A DNA stretch of 64,000 bases, taken from the NCBI RefSeq assembly GCF_029854195.1, contig NZ_CP122960.1, positions 2,486,001 through 2,550,000 of the forward strand. The letters run 5' to 3'. Below, piece by piece: positions 43,277 through 51,619 of this stretch. The number at the start of each line of letters is the position of its first letter. The first letter of the stretch is position 1. Under the pieces are notes generated by a model that was not told the DNA's origin, ran no database searches, and saw only the letters and a program-made list of their open reading frames with translations. The stretch is from Amylibacter sp. IMCC11727 (lineage in GTDB: Bacteria; Pseudomonadota; Alphaproteobacteria; Rhodobacterales; Rhodobacteraceae). Both the position numbers and the translations under genes were made by a program.

Positions 43277-44662
43277 ATGCCAGGACGAATACTGGTTTAT
43301 GATCCAATCATAACCAACAGATTGATGCTCAAGGCGCAGTTGTCGCACGACTTCTTTGATGTCTGTCTTGCGACCGATCTGACGGACCTTCAATCGAACT
43401 TGCGCCACAACCGTCCAGATGTGGTGCTGATGTCCTATCACGCGGATCGCGCTACGAATTTTGAAGCGGTCAATTGGATCAAATCCAATCCCGTCACCCA
43501 TTACGTGCCCATTGTGTTCTTGGCGAACGCGTCTGATACCTCGGTGTGGGATCACTCTCATGATTTTCTGGTAGAAGATGTGGTGCATTACACCGCGCCA
43601 AAATGGGTCATGACCGCACGGCTCAACCTGTTGATCCGCTCCAAAGAACACATCGATGGTCTGGTGGCCCAACACCGCACCATGTCGGACATGGGGTTTG
43701 CCGAACAAAACCTGTCGTTCCCGCCCCCATCAACTCAACAACATTTTATTGATCTGACACTGGCCCACGCCAGTTTTGATGATGCGTTCATCGCCCAAGT
43801 CGCAGCGCTCCTCTCGCAAGATTTCCCAAGCCTGCAAATCATCACCAAATCACGCCGCCTTCCCCACACGCGAACGGCGGATTTATACGTCATTGATCCC
43901 GACCCTCTTGGCCAAGGGGCCGCATTTGCGAAAATGATGGCACTGCGCCGATCAGGGGCACAAAATGCGGCGGCGGTGCTGTTCACAACAGACATTGCGA
44001 ACCAGAAGCTGATGCAACGCGCGTTGGAATTTGGGGCCAATGATTTTGCCGCTACAGCGTGTTGCGCAACCGAAATGGCCAGCCGTATTCGCCGCGTTTT
44101 GTGGCACCGCGATATGGCCAAAAACGCTGAACAATCCGTATCGCATCATTTACAATCTGCACTGCACGACCCGCTCACTGGACTTTATAATCGTCGCTAC
44201 GCATTGCAGCATCTGAACCGCCTTATGCTGGCGGCAAAACCAACAGGTCGCGCCGTGACCGCAATGGTCATTGATCTTGATCGGTTCAAGACGATCAACG
44301 ACACTTATGGCCATCTTACAGGGGACCTCGTGCTGCAAGAAACCGCGCAAAGGTTGCGTAAAAACCTACGAACAGCGGATCTTTTGGCGCGGATCGGGGG
44401 CGAAGAATTCCTCGTGGTTCTTGAAGGGGCCAGCATGGATCGCGTGCGCCGCATTGCCGAACGGTTACGCCGCCAAATATCATCTACCCCTTACACTGCT
44501 GCGGATGGACAACCCATCGCCCTATCTGCCAGCATCGGGGTCGGCGCCACACGCACAACTTGGGACACGTGCACCGCCATCATCGACAGCGCCGATGTGG
44601 CTTTGTATCGCGCCAAAAACAGCGGGCGGGATTGCGTCACGTTTAACGAAAAGGCCGCGTGA
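43277..44662 (+). CDS. PleD-like diguanylate cyclase with two receiver domains
   Basis: 461 residues. Two receiver-like domains (about 1-120 and 160-285) precede a GGDEF domain (about 295-460) with the active motif GGEEF (374-378) and an I-site RTAD five residues before it. In the first receiver the phosphoacceptor position is serine (S53 in DVVLMSYH), so it is probably not phosphorylated; the second (TADLYVIDPDPLG) has an aspartate in about the right place. The arrangement equals Caulobacter PleD. ATG at 43277 has AAGGAA seven bases upstream. Activation would raise c-di-GMP. Confidence 0.9.
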   Translation: MPGRILVYDPIITNRLMLKAQLSHDFFDVCLATDLTDLQSNLRHNRPDVVLMSYHADRATNFEAVNWIKSNPVTHYVPIVFLANASDTSVWDHSHDFLVEDVVHYTAPKWVMTARLNLLIRSKEHIDGLVAQHRTMSDMGFAEQNLSFPPPSTQQHFIDLTLAHASFDDAFIAQVAALLSQDFPSLQIITKSRRLPHTRTADLYVIDPDPLGQGAAFAKMMALRRSGAQNAAAVLFTTDIANQKLMQRALEFGANDFAATACCATEMASRIRRVLWHRDMAKNAEQSVSHHLQSALHDPLTGLYNRRYALQHLNRLMLAAKPTGRAVTAMVIDLDRFKTINDTYGHLTGDLVLQETAQRLRKNLRTADLLARIGGEEFLVVLEGASMDRVRRIAERLRRQISSTPYTAADGQPIALSASIGVGATRTTWDTCTAIIDSADVALYRAKNSGRDCVTFNEKAA

Positions 44663-44677
44663 GCAGGCTGCGTACAG

Positions 44678-45184
44678 TTATTCCCGCCGCTTGTGTTTCG
44701 ACTTGCGCCGCTCCGCCTGAATCTCTTTGGCCCGTTCAAAATGGGCAGCGCGTTCTGCATCGCTCATCGCAATAACTGCAGCCAGATACGCCTCATGCAA
44801 CGATTGTGTCTTGCTCAGCACCGCCCCTTGCGACGCAGTCATTGCCGCGCGTACAGCCTCTGGTGAAAAAGGGGTTTCCTGCAACGATTGTTCTAACATA
44901 TCGCGGTGCTTGCGCATGGATTTTCGAAACGCCTTGCGATCCTTGGACCCTTTCCCAACCAACGCCATAACGTCTGTCTGCGCGGGCTCTGGCAGGGCTA
45001 GAATATAGGCGCCAAGCCCCATTGAAACACGGTCCAAATGCCGCCCCTTGGGTCCTTGGTGTTTCCAAAACGCGCCAGCAAAAGCCGCAACAATCAACAG
45101 GTTCACCGCGAAAGACGCGATAAACGCCACTCGCAACCAATTGCGCGGTTTCTTTGGAGTTTTCGCGTTTTGTTGATCAGTCAT
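44678..45184 (-). CDS. Periplasmic CnrX/Spy-like heavy-metal sensor family protein
   Basis: 168 residues with one membrane segment (residues 19-40, AFIASFAVNLLIVAAFAGAF) and a long helical, charged periplasmic domain (HRDMLEQSLQETPFSPEAVR, FERAKEIQAERRKSKHKRRE). This fits the heavy-metal resistance/CnrX-Spy family, whose members sense metals or act as periplasmic chaperones. In this setting, last of a row with an ECF sigma gene, it may belong to the sigma's signalling set. No metal-binding histidine-rich motif is obvious. It converges on the PleD-like gene. Confidence 0.78.
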   Translation of the reverse strand: MTDQQNAKTPKKPRNWLRVAFIASFAVNLLIVAAFAGAFWKHQGPKGRHLDRVSMGLGAYILALPEPAQTDVMALVGKGSKDRKAFRKSMRKHRDMLEQSLQETPFSPEAVRAAMTASQGAVLSKTQSLHEAYLAAVIAMSDAERAAHFERAKEIQAERRKSKHKRRE

Positions 45185-45211
45185 TGCATCTATCCACTTG
45201 TTTCATCCGCT

Positions 45212-45562
45212 TCATAATTCGTTTTCAAGGTACAGATCGAAACCATCATCCAAAGACGCCAAATCCGCACCAGGAACATAACTCAACACCGCATCAGGGG
45301 ATGTGAACCCCACAATCATTCCCAAACACGCACAGGCCGCCAGTGTCGTGATCCCAGCCCAGCCGCCAAACAATTCCGCCCAAACAGCGCGAGACCGTTT
45401 TGGCACCACAGCAGGTACAGTCTGAACAGCGGCGTCTTGCACATGCTGCGCATCCGCCAAAATTCGTGCCATGAGGTCCGCACTTGGAACGGGATCAGCC
45501 GATTTCGCCGCTCCAAACAGCGCATCAAACCCGTCGTTGTGATGTGTACCATTCTTTGACAT
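45212..45562 (-). CDS. Small single-span membrane protein, possible anti-sigma factor
   Basis: 116 residues. A soluble N-terminal 60, one membrane segment (GITTLAACACLGMIVGFT, about residues 70-88) and a short acidic outer tail. The gene begins directly after the sigma-factor stop (no gap), which is how anti-sigma genes are usually placed. No zinc-binding HxxxCxxC motif is present, so if it is an anti-sigma factor it is not of the ZAS type. Homologues in related genomes are often given unhelpful names. Confidence 0.65.
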   Translation of the reverse strand: MSKNGTHHNDGFDALFGAAKSADPVPSADLMARILADAQHVQDAAVQTVPAVVPKRSRAVWAELFGGWAGITTLAACACLGMIVGFTSPDAVLSYVPGADLASLDDGFDLYLENEL

Positions 45563-46153
45563 CTAAAATTCCAATCCCAATTCCACTTTATGCACCGCCA
45601 ACGCCTGCGCCAAGCCGCGTTTGCCCCGCGCTAACAGGCTCTCAACTGCATCGACGGAAACGCCCATCACTTCGGCTACCTCTGGATTGCTCAGCTCTTG
45701 TAAAAACCGCAAAGAAACCGCCTGCCGTTGTCGTTCTGGCAGGGTTTGCAACGCCGTCTGCAAGGCCGCCGCACGATCTTGGCCGATCATTTTTGTTTCG
45801 ACAGATGGGGTTTCATCCATTGGCTCAGCCACACTGTCGATATCCGCCGTGCGCCGTTTGCCCGCATGTTTGCGCAACCGATCTGTACAAAGATTGCTCG
45901 CAACGCGGTACAGCCAGGTTGAAACCTTTGCTTCGCCCTGCCGCCATTCTGGAGCGATCTTCCAAAGCCGCATCAACGCCTCTTGTGCCACATCTTCGGC
46001 CTCGGCCCGATCATTCAACATCCGAAACGCCAATGCCAAAACACGCGGAGTGTGACGATACGCCAGCTGGTTTGCTGCCGCGCCATCCCCATTCGCGAAC
46101 AACACCATCAAGGCGTCGTCACTTATGTTGCTCTGGGTATCGAAAGGCATCAT
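45563..46153 (-). CDS. ECF-type RNA polymerase sigma factor
   Basis: 196 residues. Region 2 shows RVLALAFRMLNDRAEAEDVAQEALMRLW and STWLYRVASNLCTDRLRK; region 4 shows LPERQRQAVSLRFLQELSNP then EVAEVMGVSVDAVESLLARG. This is a group IV (ECF) sigma factor. Tandem ATG codons at 46153 and 46150 are both possible starts. Downstream and contiguous is a small membrane protein, then the CnrX-like gene, and 68 bases upstream the EF-hand gene, all on one strand, suggesting one envelope- or metal-response unit. Confidence 0.9.
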   Translation of the reverse strand: MMPFDTQSNISDDALMVLFANGDGAAANQLAYRHTPRVLALAFRMLNDRAEAEDVAQEALMRLWKIAPEWRQGEAKVSTWLYRVASNLCTDRLRKHAGKRRTADIDSVAEPMDETPSVETKMIGQDRAAALQTALQTLPERQRQAVSLRFLQELSNPEVAEVMGVSVDAVESLLARGKRGLAQALAVHKVELGLEF

Positions 46154-46221
46154 GCTGACCCGAACTACCTTTGTTTGCAAAAGGACGCAACGCGCAGTCC
46201 ATCCACGCGTTGCGCTTCGAA

Positions 46222-46677
46222 TTATTCTTCGTGCTTACGGAATTTGCCGCGCATCGCTTTCATTTCGTCCTTGGAAATGCGCCCATCGCCATCTTTGTCC
46301 AAACGTTCCATCATGCGTTCAACAACCTTGCCAGTCATTTCTTCCTTTTGCAGCAGGCCATCTCCATTGGTATCTGCTTTGGCCATCATCTTGGCGCGGC
46401 GTTTTTCAGCGCGATCTTTGCGCTTTGCTTCCCGCTTTTCACGGTGCGCGGTCATTTCGGCTTCATCCAGCGCGCCATCATCATTTGTGTCGATTTCCGC
46501 GAATTTCGCATCCCGTGATGCCTGAATTTCCGCCGCATCTAAAAAGCCATCACCGTTGGAATCGACCTTTTCAAACCGAGTTTCCATTTTGCTTTTGGCC
46601 AAAACAGGGGCCATCGTCGCTGTGCCAACAAACGCAGCGGTAACACCCAAAGCGATCAGTTTCACTGAAGTTTTCAT
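46222..46677 (-). CDS. Secreted EF-hand calcium-binding protein
   Basis: 151 residues. A signal peptide (KLIALGVTAAFVGTATMAPVLA) ends near residue 27. Four EF-hand loops follow with good ligands: D39-E50 (DSNGDGFLDAAE), D63-E74 (DTNDDGALDEAE), D102-E113 (DTNGDGLLQKEE) and D127-E138 (DKDGDGRISKDE), with a lysine-arginine-rich helix between the second and third. It should bind up to four calcium ions in the periplasm. It is first in the row leading to the ECF sigma gene, so it may be a sensor or target of that system. Confidence 0.9.
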   Translation of the reverse strand: MKTSVKLIALGVTAAFVGTATMAPVLAKSKMETRFEKVDSNGDGFLDAAEIQASRDAKFAEIDTNDDGALDEAEMTAHREKREAKRKDRAEKRRAKMMAKADTNGDGLLQKEEMTGKVVERMMERLDKDGDGRISKDEMKAMRGKFRKHEE

Positions 46678-46839
46678 CTGTTTAACTTTCCTAAGTTGCG
46701 CATTTTTTGTGCTTCGTGGCAGTGATACGCGCCGCGCCGCCCCTTCCGTCGCCGCTTTGGCAAAAAAAATTTTGCGACATCCCGCCGCAAGACAGGTTGT
46801 CCCAGTTCAATCGGATCAAAGCTGTCCTATATAGTCTGC

Positions 46840-47259
46840 ATGGAACAAACAGATCACATCACCAACGACAACTTGGCCGAACGCGAAGCAAAGCCAGCCA
46901 TGCTGCGCGGCTGGCGTCGTAAATGCCCAAATTGCGGTACGGGTCCGATGCTCAAGGGCTATTTGACTGTGCGCGACACTTGCGAAGTGTGTTCCGAAGA
47001 ATTGCATCACCACCGCGCCGATGACGGCCCGTCTTATGTGACTATTCTTGTCTGTGGCCATATCCTTGCGCCCATTATGATGTATGTTTTTGAAACATGG
47101 CGCCCTGATACTCTGGTGCTGACTGTTAGCTTCATGATCGCTTTTGTGGCACTGGCATTGTATCTATTGCCACGGATCAAAGGCGTCTTTGTGGGTCTGC
47201 AATGGGCCAAACGCATGCACGGCTTTGGCCGTGACGCAGCGCAATCCCCAGCCGAATAA
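46840..47259 (+). CDS. DUF983 family membrane protein
   Basis: 139 residues. A zinc-ribbon-like pair (KCPNCGTG ... DTCEVCSEEL) is followed by the DUF983 hallmark HHHRADDGPSYVTILVCGHI and two membrane segments (about 65-85 and 93-110). The function of the family is unknown; neighbours in other genomes suggest links to cytochrome oxidase or membrane biogenesis. It stands in front of a NUDIX gene, 65 bases away. Confidence 0.85.
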   Translation: MEQTDHITNDNLAEREAKPAMLRGWRRKCPNCGTGPMLKGYLTVRDTCEVCSEELHHHRADDGPSYVTILVCGHILAPIMMYVFETWRPDTLVLTVSFMIAFVALALYLLPRIKGVFVGLQWAKRMHGFGRDAAQSPAE

Positions 47260-47324
47260 CCAGAACCGCTAGACTTTTTGCCTGCTGCCCGATTTATATG
47301 GGCCAAACAATTACAGGCACACTC

Positions 47325-48020
47325 ATGTCCGATACTTTGCCCAAAGACGTTCCGATAAAAAACGCCGCTACAGTCATTCTGGTGCGGGATGCGCAGGATG
47401 GTCCGCAGGTTTTGATGGGCCAACGGGGCAAAGCCGCAGTATTCATGCCCAATAAATTTGTCTTTCCAGGCGGGGGGCTTGATGCCGCGGATGCCGAAGT
47501 CACGCTTAATGGCAGCGCTTCAAAAACCTGCATGACACGCCTCACCAACCTATCTGACGATGATATCGCGCTTCCCTTGCTGGCCGCAGCCATTCGCGAA
47601 ATGTGGGAAGAAACAGGCCACGCTATTGGCACACCATCAGATCGCGCCGCCGAATTGGCCAACACCCAGCCCGAAAACTGGCGCAGCTTTTTCCAATCTG
47701 GCCACCTGCCTGATCCGTCTGGGCTGGAGTTCATTTTTCGCGCTGTCACGCCACCAGGTCGCCCTCGTCGGTTCGATGCCCGATTCTTTTTGGGCCGTGC
47801 GGATCTGATCCAAGGGGATTTGGATGATTTCTCTCGCGCCGAAGATGAATTATCCCACCTCCAGTGGATTCCTCTGTCGAAATCTCGTGAATTTGACCTC
47901 CCCTTCATCACCGAAGTGGTGCTGGCAGAGGTGCAAAACCGACTGGCCAACCCAGACGCAGATCACCCCGTTCCGTTTTTCAGTCATGACGGCGAGCGAT
48001 CCCAATTCCTCAGTCTGTAG
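47325..48020 (+). CDS. NUDIX hydrolase
   Basis: 231 residues. The NUDIX helix residues are in FPGGGLDAAD and, after an insertion, AAIREMWEETGHAIG (REXXEEXG core), the arrangement seen in the large NUDT19/CoA-pyrophosphatase-like branch, which has an insert within the box. The substrate could be a CoA ester or another nucleoside diphosphate. ATG at 47325 begins MSDTLPKDVP; an ATG at 47298 lacks a ribosome binding site. It ends 57 bases before tauR, with the TauR boxes in that gap. Confidence 0.85.
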   Translation: MSDTLPKDVPIKNAATVILVRDAQDGPQVLMGQRGKAAVFMPNKFVFPGGGLDAADAEVTLNGSASKTCMTRLTNLSDDDIALPLLAAAIREMWEETGHAIGTPSDRAAELANTQPENWRSFFQSGHLPDPSGLEFIFRAVTPPGRPRRFDARFFLGRADLIQGDLDDFSRAEDELSHLQWIPLSKSREFDLPFITEVVLAEVQNRLANPDADHPVPFFSHDGERSQFLSL

Positions 48021-48033
48021 ACGGTATCGGGAA

Positions 48034-48065
48034 TTAAGTCCACTTTACCTGCCGATTAAGTCCAG
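48034..48065. promoter_or_regulatory. Tandem TauR boxes ahead of tauR
   Basis: TTAAGTCCAC (48034-48043) and TTAAGTCCAG (48056-48065) are direct repeats spaced by 22 bases, two helical turns. Read on the other strand the second is CTGGACTTAA, the repeat I recall for TauR binding in Rhodobacter. The pair ends 12 bases before the tauR start, so self-repression is likely. Confidence 0.7.
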
Positions 48066-48077
48066 TTATATGGGCGT

Positions 48078-49538
48078 ATGGCCCTTTCCGAAGACCTCTT
48101 TTTCCTCGACCCCGCGTTCGAGGGCAGCTTGCAAAGCCAAATTCGCCAGATCGTGGCCTCGGCTATTCTATCGCGGCGCTTTTTGCCGGGGGAACGATTG
48201 CCCTCATCTCGCAAACTGGCAAAACACTTGGGCATCAGCCGCATTACCGTCACGCTGTCTTATCAGGAATTGGTGGCAGACGGATATCTTGCAACGCGAT
48301 CCCGTTCTGGCTTTTTTGTGGCCGACGATGCACCGTCTTCTGCGTTTGATGGCAAAACCGCCCCCCAACACGATCAGGTGGATTGGGACAGCGCCCTTTT
48401 GCGTAACTATGCAGGCGCCGCCAAAGTGGAGAAAACCTTTAACTGGCAGTCCTACCCCTACCCTTTCATCTATGGCCAAGCGGATCCAAAACTGTTCAGC
48501 CATTCTAACTGGCGGCTCTGCGCGCATCAGGCACTCGGCAAAAAGGAATTTGACAGCCTTACCTCTGATTACGCCGAAGAAGACGACCCCCAACTGATCG
48601 ACTTTATCGCGCGCCATACGCTGACACGGCGCGGCATTCACGCGAACCGCGATCAAATCCTGTTGACCGTGGGGGCACAAAACGCTCTCTGGATGGTGGC
48701 GCAGCTGCTGCTTGGTCCAAACCGCAAAGCAGCCTATGAAAATCCAGGCTACCCGGGGTTGCGCGGTATTTTGCGCCAATCTGATTGCACGCTTGTGGCC
48801 ATCGACGTGGACAAAGACGGCATGAACCCCGCCGATTTGCCTGAAGATACAGATGTGGTGTTCACCACCCCCAGCCACCACGCCCCAACCGCCGCAACGA
48901 TGCCCATGTCCCGCCGTCATGCGTTGTTAAAGCGGGCAACGGACAGCAACATGATCATTGTCGAAGACGACTATGAATTTGAAATGTCGTTCCTCAATGC
49001 TCCGTCCCCCGCGCTCAAGTCACTCGATACCGAAGGGCGCGTGATTTACGTTGGCAGCTTTTCGAAATCTTTGTTCCCGGGTCTGCGTCTTGGCTACCTC
49101 GTTGCCTCCGAACCGCTCATCCGACAGGCCCGCGCCCTGCGCTCCACAGTGTTGCGCCATCCTCCGGGCCACATGCAGCGCACCACCGCAAATTTCCTTG
49201 CCCTTGGGCACTATGATGCCCTGATCCGCCGCATGAAAGACGCCTATTTCGAACGCCGCCAAGTGATGGCACAGGCGCTCGAAGACCACGACCTTACGGT
49301 GGCTGGCTCCGCATCTTTTGGCGGGTCATCGTTTTGGATGCGTGCCCCCGATCACGTCAACACCGAACACCTCGCCGCAGAACTGAAATCCCAAGGTGTG
49401 CTCATCGAACCTGGCGCTCCTTTCTTTGAAGGCCGCGAAGGCCCACACAATCATTATCGGTTGGCTTATTCGTCCATCGACAGTGCGGCGATCCCCAAAG
49501 GTGTATCCATCATTTCAAAAGTGATAAAAAACCTCTAG
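48078..49538 (+). CDS. tauR: MocR-type PLP-dependent regulator TauR
   Basis: 486 residues: an N-terminal GntR winged helix (SRRFLPGERLPSSRKLAKHL, ISRITVTLSYQELVADGYL) and a class I aminotransferase-like domain with the PLP-lysine region YVGSFSKSLFPGLRLGY and the aspartate region VEDDYEFEMSF. MocR proteins bind PLP and use it to sense amines. The position in front of tauABC and the tandem TauR-type boxes upstream identify it as the taurine-dependent activator of taurine use. The usual partner gene tpa (taurine-pyruvate aminotransferase) is not adjacent. Confidence 0.9.
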   Translation: MALSEDLFFLDPAFEGSLQSQIRQIVASAILSRRFLPGERLPSSRKLAKHLGISRITVTLSYQELVADGYLATRSRSGFFVADDAPSSAFDGKTAPQHDQVDWDSALLRNYAGAAKVEKTFNWQSYPYPFIYGQADPKLFSHSNWRLCAHQALGKKEFDSLTSDYAEEDDPQLIDFIARHTLTRRGIHANRDQILLTVGAQNALWMVAQLLLGPNRKAAYENPGYPGLRGILRQSDCTLVAIDVDKDGMNPADLPEDTDVVFTTPSHHAPTAATMPMSRRHALLKRATDSNMIIVEDDYEFEMSFLNAPSPALKSLDTEGRVIYVGSFSKSLFPGLRLGYLVASEPLIRQARALRSTVLRHPPGHMQRTTANFLALGHYDALIRRMKDAYFERRQVMAQALEDHDLTVAGSASFGGSSFWMRAPDHVNTEHLAAELKSQGVLIEPGAPFFEGREGPHNHYRLAYSSIDSAAIPKGVSIISKVIKNL

Positions 49539-49676
49539 CGCTCAGAGCGCAGTTTTGTCACAGTATGGGTCGTTGGAATCATTCAATGGGTCATCTGGCA
49601 CTATCCTATGCCCCTTAAAAGATTCCAGTGTTCGCGCAGGGGAACATCCGTTTGGGTATCCCTTGCAAGTAAATCG

Positions 49677-49701
49677 CTGCGGTGCTGTCAAATCACCGCA
49701 G
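49677..49701 (+). promoter_or_regulatory. Stem-loop in the tauA leader
   Basis: CTGCGGTG (49677-49684) pairs perfectly with CACCGCAG (49694-49701) around nine bases, ending three bases before the AGGGAG ribosome binding site of tauA. It may protect the abundant tauA message from decay or tune ribosome access. Confidence 0.45.
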
Positions 49702-49716
49702 ATCAGGGAGAATAAC

Positions 49717-50706
49717 ATGAAATTGACTAAAACACTCACAGCTATGGCCGTGGCTCTTGCTGCTACAACAGGTACAGCAGCAAACGCACTGGACGAACTG
49801 GTTGTTGCTTACTTCTTGGAATGGCCAACACCAAACCAGTACGCGCAAGCAAACAAGCTCTACTCCGAAAAACTGGGCATTCCAGTGAAATGGGTTGCAT
49901 TCGACGCAGGTACAGCAATGTCCGCAGCGATGGCGTCTGGCGACGTACACATCTCCTACTCACAAGGTGTAACACCGTTCTTGGTAGCAACTGCTGCTGG
50001 TCAAGACCTTCAGGTCGTAGACATCGCCGTATCCTACTCTGACAACGACAACTGTGTTGTACGTTCCGAGCTGGAAATCTCCAAAGACAACGTGATGGAA
50101 TTGAAAGGCAAGAAAGTTGCTGTTCCTTTGGGCACAGCTGCACACTCTGGCTTCCTCGCACAGATCGCGCACTTCGGTATGTCCGAGTCTGACTTCACAA
50201 TCGTTGACATGGCACCATCTGACTCCGCTGCTGCGTTTGCACAGCCAAACACAGACCTCGCTATGGCATGTGGTTGGGGCGGTTCCTTGCGCGCAATGAA
50301 GCAGCACGGCAACCCAATCATCGAAGGTGCTGAAAAAGAAGCCGTTGTTGGTAAAGTGTTCGACGTAACATCCGTTCCAACAGCATTCGGTGAAGAAAAC
50401 CCAGACATCCTGGCGAAATTCTTGGCAATTACTGCGGAAATGAACGCACAATACGCCAAAGACCCAGCGCCAATGATGGAAGGCATCGCCAAAGAAGCTG
50501 GTATGGACATGGAAGGCACATCTGCTGTTATCGGCACGTTCGTATTCCCTGACACAGCAACTCAGCTGTCCGCAGACTGGATGGGTGGTGGCGTAGCCGA
50601 GTACCTGGCAGAAAAAGCGGCAGGCCTTGGCGACAAGATCACACCACTGTCTGATTACTCTGCAGTTGTGAACTCTTCTTACCTGGAAGCTGCTTCAAAA
50701 ATGTAA
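49717..50706 (+). CDS. tauA: Taurine ABC transporter substrate-binding protein
   Basis: 329 residues. A signal peptide (LTKTLTAMAVALAATTGTAANA) ends near residue 24, then LDELVVAYFLEWPTPNQYA and a type II periplasmic-binding fold with the phosphate/sulfonate-loop region VPLGTAAHSGFLAQI. It should bind taurine in the periplasm. ATG at 49717 follows AGGGAG; a longer frame upstream lacks support. Codon choice is very biased (GCA, ACA, TCC), as expected of an abundant protein. It is first of the tauABC operon. Confidence 0.93.
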   Translation: MKLTKTLTAMAVALAATTGTAANALDELVVAYFLEWPTPNQYAQANKLYSEKLGIPVKWVAFDAGTAMSAAMASGDVHISYSQGVTPFLVATAAGQDLQVVDIAVSYSDNDNCVVRSELEISKDNVMELKGKKVAVPLGTAAHSGFLAQIAHFGMSESDFTIVDMAPSDSAAAFAQPNTDLAMACGWGGSLRAMKQHGNPIIEGAEKEAVVGKVFDVTSVPTAFGEENPDILAKFLAITAEMNAQYAKDPAPMMEGIAKEAGMDMEGTSAVIGTFVFPDTATQLSADWMGGGVAEYLAEKAAGLGDKITPLSDYSAVVNSSYLEAASKM

Positions 50707-50712
50707 GGAATT

Positions 50713-50774
50713 CGCCTGATATTCAGGCGTTTCATAGAAAATAGGTGTGGCCCCCTGTACATTGACGGGGCCAC
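50713..50774 (+). other. Two intercistronic stem-loops between tauA and tauB
   Basis: CGCCTGA/TCAGGCG (50713-50729, three-base loop, then TTTC) and GTGGCCCC/GGGGCCAC (50747-50774, 12-base loop). Hairpins after the binding-protein gene of an ABC operon usually raise the ratio of binding protein to ATPase by stopping decay or some transcription. Confidence 0.6.
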
Positions 50775-50815
50775 GCCACACACTTCCCCAATAAAAAACG
50801 AAACAGGGACACCTC

Positions 50816-51619
50816 ATGTCGGGACTCATCATTGACGATGTTTCTATGACCTTCGAATTGCCCAATGGCGGCAAAGTCGAAGCTCTTAAAAACATCAACC
50901 TCAACATCAAGGAAGGCGAGCTGATGTCAGTTCTCGGGCCTTCTGGGTGCGGGAAATCAACGCTCCTCAACATCCTCGCAGGGTTCCTTGCGCCAACCGC
51001 TGGCCAATTGTCCTTGTCTGGTGAAAACATCTCGGGCCCCAGCCCCAAACGCGGCATGGTATTCCAGCATGGTGCGCTGTTTGAATGGATGAACGTAACC
51101 AAAAACATCGGTTTTGGCCCAAAAATGAAGGGTATGCCACAAGCCCAGATCAACGAAAAAGTCGAAGAATTGCTCGACATCGTTGGCTTGCAGGACTTTG
51201 GCGAAAAGATGATCTACGAAATGTCTGGCGGCATGCAGCAACGTGTGGCTTTGGCCCGTTGCTTGGCCAACGAACCTGACGTTATCCTGATGGATGAACC
51301 GCTTGGCGCGCTTGACGCACTGACCCGCGAAAAGATGCAAAGCCTCGTGCTCGACATCTGGAAGAAAACGGGCAAAACCATCATTTTGATCACACACTCA
51401 GTAGAAGAAGCGCTCCTCTTGGGCGAACGCCTTCTGGTTATGGCCCCGCGCCCTGGCCGTGTTCACAAAGAATATCACCTACCTTTTGCAGAACTCGGCG
51501 TCGGCGCTGATCTGCGTGAAGTGAAACGCCATGAAGACTTCGGCCCAAAGCGGGATGAAATCCTGTCTATGATTTGGGACATGGAAGAAGAAATCATGGG
51601 TCGGACGGAGACAGCATAA
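50816..51619 (+). CDS. tauB: Taurine ABC transporter ATP-binding protein
   Basis: 267 residues. Walker A is LGPSGCGKSTLLNIL, the signature is MSGGMQQRVALARCLAN, Walker B VILMDEPLGALD, and the H-loop LITHSVEEAL. It belongs to the nitrate/sulfonate/taurine class of ATPases and powers import through TauC. Its stop overlaps the tauC start by one base (TAATG). Two hairpins separate it from tauA, probably lowering its expression relative to the binding protein. Confidence 0.94.
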   Translation: MSGLIIDDVSMTFELPNGGKVEALKNINLNIKEGELMSVLGPSGCGKSTLLNILAGFLAPTAGQLSLSGENISGPSPKRGMVFQHGALFEWMNVTKNIGFGPKMKGMPQAQINEKVEELLDIVGLQDFGEKMIYEMSGGMQQRVALARCLANEPDVILMDEPLGALDALTREKMQSLVLDIWKKTGKTIILITHSVEEALLLGERLLVMAPRPGRVHKEYHLPFAELGVGADLREVKRHEDFGPKRDEILSMIWDMEEEIMGRTETA

